A stretch of 64,000 nucleotides of DNA. Source: Methanomicrobium mobile BP. Lineage in GTDB: Archaea; Halobacteriota; Methanomicrobia; Methanomicrobiales; Methanomicrobiaceae. The stretch lies in NCBI RefSeq assembly GCF_000711215.1, contig NZ_JOMF01000006.1, forward strand, positions 248,001 to 312,000, read 5' to 3'. The notes beneath the pieces are model-generated. The model did not search any database and was not told where the DNA came from. It worked only from the letters and a program-made list of their open reading frames with translations. The position numbers and the translations under genes were made by a program. Numbering within the stretch: position 1 is the first letter of the stretch; every line of letters starts with the position of its first letter. This document shows, one piece after another, positions 1 to 7,634 of the stretch.

Positions 1-94
1 AAATGTCTCCTTTGTCGTCGCGCATGAGGACGGAAGGAAGGCACTTCGCGTCCTGCACGACGAATTCAGACTCTCGGAGGACCTTTCGGAATGA
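1..94 (+). CDS. lysC: Aspartate kinase, C-terminal fragment
   Basis: The reading frame that begins at base 2 is open from the window edge to a TGA at 92-94. It encodes about 30 residues starting NVSFVVAHEDGRKALRVLHD, which resembles the last ACT-domain strand and helix of archaeal and bacterial aspartokinases (typically SFVV, then a KA-x2-LH-x-EF pattern). Aspartokinase phosphorylates aspartate in the lysine, threonine and methionine pathway. Only the end of the gene is in the window. Its stop overlaps the purM start as ATGA, which implies translational coupling. The family call rests on a short stretch, so it is probable rather than certain. Confidence 0.7.
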   Translation, partial: NVSFVVAHEDGRKALRVLHDEFRLSEDLSE

Positions 95-1194
95 GCGGCT
101 ACGGATGCGGATTGGGCGACGGCACGGGATGCGGCTGCGGAAGCGGGAACAGGAACAAAAAGACTGAAAAATCGGAAAAACCGGAAAAATCCGAAAACAA
201 TAACGGAAAACACACTTACCGCGATGCCGGTGTTGATATCGACCTCGAGGCCGACGGCGTAAAGGCTCTCGTGAATATGCTCACATTCCGCAGGAAAGGC
301 AGTTTCGAGATGTGCAGCGACGTCGGACATTTCGCGGGTCTTGTGGAGTTCGGCGAATATGCCCTTGCGCTTGCCGTCGACGGCGTGGGCACAAAGATGC
401 TCGTCGCCGATATCATGAAAGACTGGTCCACGCTCGGTATCGACTGCATTGCTATGAACGTGAACGATCTCTATGTCATGAACATAGAGCCGATTGCCTT
501 CGTCGATTACGTGGCAACCGAGGGTGTCGAGGTCGATAAGATGAGGCAGATAGGTATCGGTCTCAACGAGGGCGCAAGGCTATCTAATATGAACCTTGTC
601 GGCGGCGAGACCGCGACTCTGAAGGGTATCGTAAACGGTCTTGACCTTGCGGGAACATGCCTCGGCATTCAGAAGAAAGACAAGATTATCACCGGTGCTT
701 CCATCAGAAAGGGGGATCTCATCATAGGTGTCCCGTCTACGGGTATCCACTCGAACGGTCTTACACTTGCAAGAAAGATTGTCGAGGACTGCGCATCCTT
801 CGATACAAAGATGCCGTGGGGCAAAACTATCGGTCAGGAACTTCTGACGCCGACGAGGATATACTCCGAGGTTCTCAAGGTCACGGCGGAGTGCGATGTC
901 CACGGAATGTGCCACATCACCGGCGGCGGCCTGAGAAACCTCACCAGACTCGGAAAGCACGGCTTCGATATCACGGACCCGATAACTCCGCAGCCGATAT
1001 ATCAGTGGCTTCAGACCGCCGGAAAGGTGGACGAGCACGAGATGTATCGCACATTCAATATGGGAATGGGCTATGTCTTCGTTGTCGCGCCCGAAGATGC
1101 CGAAAAGGTTCTTAAGATTGTCCCCGATGCCAAGGTTGTAGGTTCAATCCGCGAAGAAGAGGGAATCCGGCTGAAGGGCAAAGAATTCCACTGA
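91..1194 (+). CDS. purM: Phosphoribosylformylglycinamidine cyclo-ligase (AIR synthase) with Gly/Cys-rich N-terminal extension
   Basis: PurM closes the imidazole ring of FGAM to give AIR in purine synthesis. From about residue 43 the protein is a normal PurM: YRDAGVDID start, AVDGVGTK nucleotide-binding loop, MNVNDL, and GGETA. The first 40 or so residues are an unusual tail: a glycine/cysteine-rich piece (CGLGDGTGCGCGSG) followed by a Lys/Glu stretch built from repeated EKSEKPEKSE units. The start at 91 is supported by a GGAGG at 76-80 and the ATGA overlap with the upstream aspartokinase. No ATG lies between it and residue 63, inside the domain. The tail is therefore probably translated; its function is unknown. 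Confidence 0.95.
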   Translation: MSGYGCGLGDGTGCGCGSGNRNKKTEKSEKPEKSENNNGKHTYRDAGVDIDLEADGVKALVNMLTFRRKGSFEMCSDVGHFAGLVEFGEYALALAVDGVGTKMLVADIMKDWSTLGIDCIAMNVNDLYVMNIEPIAFVDYVATEGVEVDKMRQIGIGLNEGARLSNMNLVGGETATLKGIVNGLDLAGTCLGIQKKDKIITGASIRKGDLIIGVPSTGIHSNGLTLARKIVEDCASFDTKMPWGKTIGQELLTPTRIYSEVLKVTAECDVHGMCHITGGGLRNLTRLGKHGFDITDPITPQPIYQWLQTAGKVDEHEMYRTFNMGMGYVFVVAPEDAEKVLKIVPDAKVVGSIREEEGIRLKGKEFH

Positions 1195-1244
1195 ACATTC
1201 CGCGGAAAATTCCGCTGAATCAACCGAAAAATTCACTCACTACA

Positions 1245-1283
1245 CTTTTTTAACGCTTTTTAAACGCTTTTTTAACTGTTTTA
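1245..1283 (+). terminator. T-tract cluster downstream of purM
   Basis: Three runs of 5-6 T (1246-1251, 1257-1261, 1268-1273) follow purM without a good stem-loop. This is the T-rich form of intrinsic terminator used by archaeal RNA polymerase. It lies between purM and the convergent cyclophilin gene. Confidence 0.5.
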
Positions 1284-1310
1284 TTCGCGGTTGGAAAAAA
1301 GATTAAAATC

Positions 1311-1355
1311 GGATTTTGAAATTTTGGATTTTGAAATTTTGGATTTTGAAATTTT
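1311..1355. repeat. Three perfect tandem copies of a 15-bp unit
   Basis: GGATTTTGAAATTTT occurs three times head to tail at 1311-1325, 1326-1340 and 1341-1355, followed by a decayed copy. It sits in the convergent spacer between purM and the cyclophilin gene. No open frame through it looks genuine. One of several short tandem arrays in this window. Confidence 0.9.
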
Positions 1356-1401
1356 CGATTTCCAGATTCTCAGATTTTTAGAATTTCAAATCTTTAGATA
1401 T

Positions 1402-1878
1402 TCAGATAATCGAAGCCTTAATTATCTTTACTTCGGTCATCGGTCTGTCGCTGTAGTCGGTCTTAACCGCCGCAATCTTATCGACAACGTTCATGCCGTC
1501 GATGACCTCGCCGAAGACGGGGTGCTTGTAGGGTGTGGAACGGTTATCCCAGTCCAGATAGGAGTTGTCGACAAGGTTGATGAAGAACTGACTGCCGCCG
1601 CTGTTGGGCTGTCCCGTGTTTGCCATCGAGATTGTTCCGCGCTGGTTCGAGTGTCCGGGCACGAATTCGTCCTGTATGTTGTATCCGGGACCGCCAGTAC
1701 CGGTGCCGTTGGGACAGCCTCCCTGAATCATGAATCCCGCGATTACGCGGTGGAATATAATTCCGTCATAGAAGCCTTCTTTTACGAGTTTTTCGAAGTT
1801 GCCTGCCGTTATCGGCATGTCGTCATAGAGTTTTATGACGATATCGCCCATTGTTGTCTCTAATTTTACTGTAGTCAT
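1402..1878 (-). CDS. Cyclophilin-type peptidyl-prolyl cis-trans isomerase
   Basis: A 158-residue single-domain cyclophilin that should assist folding by isomerising X-Pro bonds. It has the core motifs FHRVIAGFMIQGG (catalytic Arg within FHR), the GGPGY loop, the SMAN strand, and the GSQFFI segment that lines the proline pocket. There is no signal peptide, so it is predicted cytosolic. Length fits the small prokaryotic family. GTGAGATG just upstream of the ATG is a good ribosome site. It is convergent with purM; on the other side its upstream region faces the flavoprotein gene. Confidence 0.96.
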   Translation of the reverse strand: MTTVKLETTMGDIVIKLYDDMPITAGNFEKLVKEGFYDGIIFHRVIAGFMIQGGCPNGTGTGGPGYNIQDEFVPGHSNQRGTISMANTGQPNSGGSQFFINLVDNSYLDWDNRSTPYKHPVFGEVIDGMNVVDKIAAVKTDYSDRPMTEVKIIKASII

Positions 1879-2020
1879 TTCATCTCACTTTCGTGACGGT
1901 TTTCGGTCTGCCGTTATTCTTCAGATATAGGCATTCTTAAAATAACATCCTTTCTTTTTGAAACCGCTTCCGCACCCACTGCCGGCGGATTAATCACGGC
2001 ATTGCCGCGGACAACAAAAA

Positions 2021-2073
2021 AGGAATCAGAATAAGAATCAGAAATAAGAATCATAAAAAGGAATCATAAAAAG
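2021..2073. repeat. Degenerate AGAATCA/GAATCATAAAAAG repeats overlapping a promoter
   Basis: Variants of GGAATCAGAATA, AGAATCAGAAATA, AGAATCATAAAAAG and GAATCATAAAAAG follow each other. The last copy supplies ATAAAAAGG (about 2064-2073), a plausible TATA box roughly 28 bp before the ATG at 2098. That would make the flavoprotein message nearly leaderless. Confidence 0.55.
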
Positions 2074-2097
2074 GTTTCAGAGCGATATATTCTTTCA

Positions 2098-3357
2098 ATG
2101 GATATATGCATCATCGGAAGCGGGCTGTCGGGGTTGTCGGCGGCATACGCTCTGCTCAAAAAATCCGATAAATTCAATATCACGATACTTGAAAAAAAGG
2201 ACGTTATCGGGGGATGTTTAAGCTCATCGCGGGCGGGCAGGGGATATATCGAGGACTTTTACCACCACTGCTTCTCTGGTGACACGGAGTTATTCGAACT
2301 CTCAAAGGAACTCGGTATCTACGACAGCCTCGAATGGCTCTCGGGCAGCACGGGATATTACGTAAACGGCAAGATATATCCGCTTACCACGCCCGTCGAG
2401 ATACTCAAATATCCGCATCTCTCATTCATCGATAAATTCAGGCTCGGCAGGTTCGTCCTGGGGGCAAAGAAATACGATGCCGCGGAATACGAGGATGTGG
2501 GTGCCGTAGAATTTGCCATCGAAAAATGCGGCAAAAGCGCATACAAATCATTCTTCGAACCGCTTCTTAGGGGCAAATTCGGGGATGCCAAAGATAAGGT
2601 CTCCGCCGCATGGCTCATATCGAGGGTGGCAATCCGCTCGGACAGAAAGGCGGGTGGAGAGCGGCTCGGATACTTCAGGGACGGCTACAACTCGCTCATC
2701 GAGAGTCTTGCGGCAAAACTGAAGGAACGCGGCTGTGCGATAAATACGGGTACTCCCGTGACCGCACTGAAGTTCAACGGCGAAACCAAAAAATGGAGCG
2801 TCAACGGCGTCGAATACGACGCGGTAATCTCGACAATCGACCCGCGAAAGCTCACCGAAATCGGCGGTCCTAAGATCATCGACGGCGACATTCATTTTCA
2901 GGGCGCGGCGTGCATGTCAATCGGTCTCAAGCGCGAGGTAACGGACGGAATCTACTGGGTAAACATGCGTGACGATGCTCCATATGCGGCGGTAATAGGT
3001 CACACGAACTTTGTCCCGCGTGAGCGTTACGGCGAGGATATCGTCTATCTTGCCTCCTATTTCTGCAAAAAGCCCGACGGCAATCTCGAAGAGAGAATGC
3101 TTGAGGACTTCCTCAAAAGGTTTAATCTCGGCAGGGATGAGATTAACTGGTATCATCTGACAATAGAGGAGTCCGCGGGTCCGATTTATACGAAAGGTTA
3201 TCGCCGGCTGATTCCTTCCGCGGGCAGAGAAGACCTGAAAGGGTTTTACTGCGCGGGCATGTTCTCGGAGGAGAACTATCCCGAACGGAGCATGGAAGGA
3301 TCGATTAAAGCAGGGTATACTGCCGCCGAAAGACTCATAAACGATTACCGTGAATGA
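2098..3357 (+). CDS. FAD-dependent oxidoreductase (amine oxidase / protoporphyrinogen oxidase-like fold)
   Basis: A 419-residue flavoprotein. The N-terminus IIGSGLSGLSAAYALL with a downstream ILEKKDVIGG is the Rossmann dinucleotide site of the flavin-containing amine oxidase superfamily. A late motif (FYCAGMFSEENYPERSMEGSI) is the second FAD contact region, followed by the typical C-terminal helix with KAGYTAAERL. This superfamily includes UDP-galactopyranose mutase, phytoene desaturase and protoporphyrinogen oxidase relatives; the substrate cannot be read from sequence. It overlaps the next gene, a glycosyltransferase, by 8 bp, so a role in a surface saccharide or lipid-linked sugar is an inference from context. 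No SD is visible; it is probably leaderless. Confidence 0.85.
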   Translation: MDICIIGSGLSGLSAAYALLKKSDKFNITILEKKDVIGGCLSSSRAGRGYIEDFYHHCFSGDTELFELSKELGIYDSLEWLSGSTGYYVNGKIYPLTTPVEILKYPHLSFIDKFRLGRFVLGAKKYDAAEYEDVGAVEFAIEKCGKSAYKSFFEPLLRGKFGDAKDKVSAAWLISRVAIRSDRKAGGERLGYFRDGYNSLIESLAAKLKERGCAINTGTPVTALKFNGETKKWSVNGVEYDAVISTIDPRKLTEIGGPKIIDGDIHFQGAACMSIGLKREVTDGIYWVNMRDDAPYAAVIGHTNFVPRERYGEDIVYLASYFCKKPDGNLEERMLEDFLKRFNLGRDEINWYHLTIEESAGPIYTKGYRRLIPSAGREDLKGFYCAGMFSEENYPERSMEGSIKAGYTAAERLINDYRE

Positions 3358-4111
3358 TTCAGAGAGAATGACCGACGATATTGAGAACGGGCACAAAAAA
3401 GAGGCAGGCGCAGACGCCGTTGAGGTAACCGCGGTTATCCCCGTCTTCAACGACGTCGAATCGCTGAAGCGTGCCATTCCCGTCTCGATTGAGACACTTG
3501 AAAAGATAACGGATTCTTTTGAGATTATTATCGCCGAGGACGAAAGCAGCGACGGCAGCCGCGAGCTTGTCGAAGATTGGGAAAAGAAAGACCCGCGAGT
3601 AATCCTAATGCACAGCGACAAGAGGCAGGGGCGCGGAAATGCCCTCAATAAGTCGTTTACCGCCGCCAAAGGCAGAATCGTCTGCTACTACGATGTGGAT
3701 CTGGCTACCGACATGAAACATCTCAAAGAGCTTGTCGGCGCAATCAGAGACGGTGCGGATATCTCCACGGGTTCGCGTCTGATGCCGCAGAGCGACGTTG
3801 TAAGGACTCACGGCCGCGAGGTTGCAAGCCGCGGCTATAACTTCCTCGTAAGACTCATTTTAAGGAGCAGGCTCTACGACCATCAATGCGGTTTCAAGGG
3901 ATTCAACCGCGAAAGACTCCTTACCATGCTCCCCGAGGTTACGTCGCCGCACTGGTTCTGGGATACCGAGGTGCTTGTGAGGGCACAGCACAAAGGATAC
4001 AAGATCGCCGAGTTTCCTGTCGTCTGGACAACGGGCACGGGAACAACGGTAAAATTCAAGGATGTCTTCTCCATGGGCACGGATATCCTTAAACTGAGAT
4101 TTAAGCTGTAA
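3350..4111 (+). CDS. Family 2 glycosyltransferase, dolichyl-phosphate sugar synthase type
   Basis: A 253-residue GT-A glycosyltransferase. It shows the AVIPVFND start of family 2, the EDESSDGS loop that holds the nucleotide sugar, and the metal-binding YYDVDLATD. The GSR plus QCGFKGF and FWDTEVL blocks are typical of dolichyl-phosphate glucose/mannose synthases (DPM1/ALG5 type). No membrane segments are present. It likely charges a polyprenyl phosphate for glycan or N-glycan assembly at the membrane. The start is GTG at 3350, overlapping the flavoprotein gene; an in-frame ATG at 3368 is an alternative. Donor and acceptor are not predictable. Confidence 0.9.
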   Translation: MNDSERMTDDIENGHKKEAGADAVEVTAVIPVFNDVESLKRAIPVSIETLEKITDSFEIIIAEDESSDGSRELVEDWEKKDPRVILMHSDKRQGRGNALNKSFTAAKGRIVCYYDVDLATDMKHLKELVGAIRDGADISTGSRLMPQSDVVRTHGREVASRGYNFLVRLILRSRLYDHQCGFKGFNRERLLTMLPEVTSPHWFWDTEVLVRAQHKGYKIAEFPVVWTTGTGTTVKFKDVFSMGTDILKLRFKL

Positions 4112-4224
4112 CCCGCGGAATAAAATAAAGCACCTGAAATATTTTTAATCAGCACAAAATAAACGTAATACAAAATCAAAAAAATGTTTTTTTAGGTTTT
4201 TAATACGGGATCCCCGAATGCCGT
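4112..4224. terminator. Convergent AT-rich spacer with T-runs
   Basis: The spacer between the glycosyltransferase and the convergent lipoprotein gene contains ATTTTTAATC and a run of seven T near 4186-4193, suited to plus-strand termination. A-runs on the same strand would serve the minus-strand gene. No gene is visible. Confidence 0.4.
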
Positions 4225-4749
4225 TCAGATATCCTTGTACCAGATCTCGATCTGAGGTGTTGCCAGATTGTCGTTGGTGTTTAAGAGAACAACACGCAAC
4301 GGCTCATCGGCTGTCGCCTCGGTCATCTCGGAGTGAATCTTCTCGAATTTGGCTACGGCATCATATGATCCCGCGTTTGTCGCCATGAACTTCTCAAACT
4401 TGTTCTTTTCAGCCTCGGTGAGATAAAGAACGTTAATCGGGACGTTTGTCGAGGTTACCTTAACGCGAACGGCTTTGAATTCCTTGCCGTTGGCATTAGG
4501 CGAGAATATGCGGTATCCGCCGAGCGGATTGAGTGTGATACTGTCCTGTTCTCTCCATAAGACCCATTCAGCCTCGGTTGCGGCAGGCTGGGGTACCTCG
4601 GTCACCGCTGGTGCCTGTGTTGTCGGCACCGGCGTCGACGGCGCTACGGGCTGGCTTGTCGTGCCCGTACATCCCGCAATCATTGCGGTCAGTGCGATAA
4701 GTATAATTAAACCTGATAAGTAAGCAATTTTTTTATCCGTAATAATCAC
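4225..4749 (-). CDS. Secreted lipoprotein of unknown function
   Basis: A 174-residue protein with a hydrophobic signal and an IAGC lipobox at about residues 24-27, followed by a Thr/Pro/Ala-rich linker typical of archaeal surface lipoproteins. The remaining 115 residues are a globular domain with alternating beta strands (for example FKAVRVKVTST) that I do not recognise. It is expected to be lipid-anchored outside the cell. The start is uncertain: the frame begins at a GTG that is itself part of an AAAGGTGATT Shine-Dalgarno-like string, and no ATG precedes the hydrophobic core. It stands alone between convergent and co-directional genes. Confidence 0.75.
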   Translation of the reverse strand: MIITDKKIAYLSGLIILIALTAMIAGCTGTTSQPVAPSTPVPTTQAPAVTEVPQPAATEAEWVLWREQDSITLNPLGGYRIFSPNANGKEFKAVRVKVTSTNVPINVLYLTEAEKNKFEKFMATNAGSYDAVAKFEKIHSEMTEATADEPLRVVLLNTNDNLATPQIEIWYKDI

Positions 4750-4872
4750 CTTTCTGAAATATCATTCCGAATAGTATTTAGTCTTATGGAACGGGCTCAC
4801 GGTAAACGGCGCCATGCAATCCGCACGCCGTCTGAAAAAAAGTAAAATTAAAATTAAAAGTAAACAGGGCGT

Positions 4873-5694
4873 TCAGATTCTTACGGGAACGCCCTTCTTA
4901 TCGAGATATTCCTTGACCTCGCCGACCGTCATCTCGCCGAAGTGAAAAACCGATGCCGCAAGACAGGCGTCGGCTTTGCCGTCAGTAAAGCCCGTATAGA
5001 AGTGCTCCATACTCCCTACGCCGCCGGATGCGATAACGGGGATATGAACCTCGGAGGCAATCCTTGAGGTTATCGGGATATCGAAGCCCTCTTTAACACC
5101 GTCGGTCTCCATCGAGGTCAGAAGGATCTCGCCGGCGCCCAAGGACTCGGCTTTCTTTGCCCATTTGACCGCATCCATACCCGTGCGTTTGCTTCCGCCG
5201 TAGATAACCACCTCATACCAGCAGACCGTGCCGTCCGTGAGCGTGATTCGGGTCGCTCCGCCCTCGGATGTGCATTCCGCGAAATTGTCGTTGCGCTTCA
5301 CGTCGATTGCACAGACAATGCACTGATTGCCGAACATCTCCGCACCCTCGCTTATCAGATGCGGGTTCTTGACGCCGCCGGTGTTCACCGAGACCTTATC
5401 GGCACCAGCTCGCAGCAACGCCCGCATGTCATCCACGGTGTTGACTCCGCCGCCGACCGTGAGCGGCAGAAAGAGCTTATCGGCGGCACGCCGGATTACG
5501 TCCAGAAGTGCCCCGCGTCCCTCTTTGGATGCGGTAATATCCAGAAATACAACCTCATCGGCACCCTGCTCGTTGTAGCGTGCCGCAAGTTCCACGGGAT
5601 CGCCTGCGTCGCGGAGTCCCAGAAAATTCGTTCCCTTGACCACACGCCCGTCCTTTATATCCAGACAGGGAATAATTCGTTTTGTAAGCGCCAT
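4873..5694 (-). CDS. hisF: Imidazole glycerol phosphate synthase, cyclase subunit
   Basis: HisF joins PRFAR with ammonia supplied by HisH to form imidazole glycerol phosphate and AICAR in histidine synthesis. The 273-residue TIM barrel has both catalytic aspartates in their usual settings: D12 in [12 protein letters not shown] and D131 in CAIDVKR. The phosphate-binding loops LTVGGGV and [10 protein letters not shown] are also present. It is about 20 residues longer than typical because of loops around 130-165, as in several methanogens. No other his gene is in the window, so the pathway genes are scattered. Confidence 0.97.
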   Translation of the reverse strand: MALTKRIIPCLDIKDGRVVKGTNFLGLRDAGDPVELAARYNEQGADEVVFLDITASKEGRGALLDVIRRAADKLFLPLTVGGGVNTVDDMRALLRAGADKVSVNTGGVKNPHLISEGAEMFGNQCIVCAIDVKRNDNFAECTSEGGATRITLTDGTVCWYEVVIYGGSKRTGMDAVKWAKKAESLGAGEILLTSMETDGVKEGFDIPITSRIASEVHIPVIASGGVGSMEHFYTGFTDGKADACLAASVFHFGEMTVGEVKEYLDKKGVPVRI

Positions 5695-5774
5695 ATAAGT
5701 GACCTTTTCCGATTTTTGCCCGTATTGTCCGTATGTCCTATTGTCTAACAGACATCACGGTAATGAAATAACAC

Positions 5775-5884
5775 TTTATTGAACTGACAGTATATTGGAT
5801 TAACAGTTTATTGAATTAACATTTAATGAATTAACGGTTTACCGAATAACAGTATATTGAACAGGCTGTATATTGAATGATGAG
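5775..5884. repeat. Seven degenerate tandem copies of a 16-bp AT-rich unit
   Basis: Copies start at 5775, 5791, 5807, 5823, 5839 (14 bp), 5853 and 5869, with consensus TTTATTGAATTAACAG. The register is held over 110 bp. The array lies in the promoter-side spacer of hisF and downstream of the small minus-strand gene. The 16-bp period is not a coding period, and no open frame runs through it. There are no unique spacers, so it is not CRISPR. Confidence 0.85.
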
Positions 5885-5906
5885 TTTTATTCGGTTATTC
5901 AGTCAT

Positions 5907-6167
5907 CTAGTCAACCTTCTCCCCGAACCACTCTTTGCGGTTTCTCATGCACCTCTCCCTCTTCCTTGAGATGTCCTCGAGGTAATTGTCCAGAGCACGA
6001 AGAACATTCCTCGGATTCTTGGTTATCTTTGTAAACCGCCCGTCCGTATGCTTCTGCCAGAGATTGCCGGTCCGCGGATTGAGATAGCATTCACGCGGCA
6101 CATACTCGCCGTAGCGCATAAGCTCATCTTTCAGACCCTTTGTCACCGGCAGATACTTCTGAATCAT
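5907..6167 (-). CDS. Small basic hypothetical protein
   Basis: An 86-residue protein I do not recognise. It is rich in Arg, Lys and aromatic residues. A central YLNPRTGNLWQKHTDGRFTKI segment could form a small beta meander, followed by a charged helix (ALDNYLEDISRKRERCMRN). No signal or membrane segment. A strong ribosome site, GGAGGGTG, ends 5 bases before the ATG, which argues that it is a real gene. It stands alone, divergent from the SAH hydrolase gene. Nucleic-acid binding is possible from charge but not shown. Confidence 0.65.
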   Translation of the reverse strand: MIQKYLPVTKGLKDELMRYGEYVPRECYLNPRTGNLWQKHTDGRFTKITKNPRNVLRALDNYLEDISRKRERCMRNRKEWFGEKVD

Positions 6168-6237
6168 CCGACACCCTCCTTATTTCGCTGGATTTGCGGT
6201 TTCCTAATACCCTAAGTATCTCTTCTGTCAGAAAAGT

Positions 6238-6270
6238 AAATAACTATTATCTTAAGATCAAATAACTATT
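6238..6270 (+). promoter_or_regulatory. Direct repeats flanking a palindrome upstream of the SAH hydrolase gene
   Basis: AAATAACTATT occurs at 6238-6248 and again at 6260-6270, 22 bp apart (two helical turns). Between them lies the perfect palindrome ATCTTAAGAT (6249-6258). The block ends about 20 bp before the proposed TTG start, which is where an archaeal promoter and operator would sit. The regulator is unknown. Confidence 0.45.
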
Positions 6271-6291
6271 GAAATAAAAACGGGTGTTACC

Positions 6292-7518
6292 TTGAACACG
6301 GGCGAACTAAAGATGAATTGGGCAAGGCAGTACATGCCTGTCCTCAGCGTAATCAGAGACAGATTCGAGAAGGAAAAACCCTTCAAGGGCATGAAAATCG
6401 GAATGGCACTCCATGTCGAGGCAAAGACCGCAGTCCTTGTCGAGACGCTTGCAAAAGGCGGTGCGGAGGTATATATCACGGGCTGTAACCCGCTCTCCAC
6501 ACAGGATGACGTTGCACAGGCACTCGGCAACGTCAAAAACGTCCACTGTTTTGCAAAACGCGGCTGCACGGTTGAGGAATACTATGACGGTATAGACAAA
6601 GTCCTCGATTCAAACCCCACAATAACAATCGACGACGGAATGGACCTCATTCACCGCATTCACACCGAAAGACGCGAACTCCTCGGCAACATAATCGGCG
6701 GCTGCGAGGAGACGACCACGGGCATACACAGACTGCGTTCCATGGCGGCGGAAGGCAAACTCGAATTCCCCGTCGTTGCCGTCAACGACACACCTATGAA
6801 ACACCATTTCGACAATGTCCACGGCACCGGCGAGAGTGCGCTTTCGGCCGTGATGATAACGACGAACACACTCATCGGCGGCAAGTGGTTCGTCGTCGCC
6901 GGATACGGATACTGCGGTCGCGGTCTTGCAAAGATGGCTCACGGTCTCGGAGCAAAGGTTATCGTAACCGAGATTGACCCCAGACGTGCGCTTGAAGCCC
7001 ACATGGACGGTTATTACGTGATGACAATGGACGAAGCCGCCAAGATAGGCGATATCTTTGTCACGACAACCGGAAACACGTCGGTTATCACGGAAAAGCA
7101 CTTCAAAGTCCTCAAGAACGGCGCCATACTCTCGAATGCCGGACACTTCAATGTCGAGATCGATGTCGAATGGCTCGAAAAGAATAACAAAGGCGTGGAA
7201 CGCCGCGAAGGAATCGATACCTACAACATAAACGGCAAAAACATCAATGTCCTTGCCGAAGGCCGCCTCGTAAATCTCGCATGTCCGAAGGGAATGGGTC
7301 ACCCGATTGAGGTCATGGATCTCTCGTTCGCACTTCAGGCTCTGTGCTCTGAGTATATCCTCAAGAACGGCAAAGGACTCAAAGGCGGCGTTTACGATGT
7401 TCCCAACGATATCGATGTCACGGTTGCCAACCTGAAACTCGGTTCACTGGGCATTTCAATCGATGAACTGACCGATTACCAGAAGAAATACATGAACAGC
7501 TGGAATATCGGAACATAA
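6292..7518 (+). CDS. ahcY: S-adenosylhomocysteine / S-inosylhomocysteine hydrolase
   Basis: Hydrolyses S-adenosylhomocysteine (in several methanogens the deaminated S-inosyl form) to homocysteine, removing the by-product of SAM-dependent methylation. The 408-residue protein keeps the catalytic E140 (CEETTTG), K170 and D174-N175 (MKHHFDN), and the NAD loop VVAGYGYCGRG at about 202-211. The C-terminus LTDYQKKYMNSW resembles the family's LTxxQxxYLxSW ending. I chose the TTG at 6292 because GGGTGTT precedes it and the residues GELKMNWA align with the usual start; ATG at 6313 is the alternative. The two substrates cannot be told apart by reading. Confidence 0.93.
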   Translation: MNTGELKMNWARQYMPVLSVIRDRFEKEKPFKGMKIGMALHVEAKTAVLVETLAKGGAEVYITGCNPLSTQDDVAQALGNVKNVHCFAKRGCTVEEYYDGIDKVLDSNPTITIDDGMDLIHRIHTERRELLGNIIGGCEETTTGIHRLRSMAAEGKLEFPVVAVNDTPMKHHFDNVHGTGESALSAVMITTNTLIGGKWFVVAGYGYCGRGLAKMAHGLGAKVIVTEIDPRRALEAHMDGYYVMTMDEAAKIGDIFVTTTGNTSVITEKHFKVLKNGAILSNAGHFNVEIDVEWLEKNNKGVERREGIDTYNINGKNINVLAEGRLVNLACPKGMGHPIEVMDLSFALQALCSEYILKNGKGLKGGVYDVPNDIDVTVANLKLGSLGISIDELTDYQKKYMNSWNIGT

Positions 7519-7634
7519 ATCACTTTTTTTACAATCGCTTTCGGAATCGTAACTTTTCAGGTTGAATTTTTTAATAGGAATTATAATCGGATTTTTAAAA
7601 AAGGTATTTTTATCAGGATTTTTGAATTCAATTC
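7519..7634. terminator. Convergent spacer with T-runs
   Basis: CACTTTTTTTAC immediately follows the hydrolase stop, then repeated GAATTTTTTAA / GGATTTTTAAAA / GGTATTTTTATC / GGATTTTTG segments. T-tract termination for the plus-strand gene is likely. The repeated GGNTTTTT segments have no fixed period. Confidence 0.45.

Noticed and set aside
1291-1863. A 190-residue plus-strand open frame opposite the cyclophilin
   Set aside because: Its start is in the 15-bp repeat and the rest is antisense to a clear cyclophilin gene; no ribosome site or family motif.
5775-5884. Possible CRISPR array
   Set aside because: Units are directly adjacent with no unique spacers, and there are no cas genes nearby.
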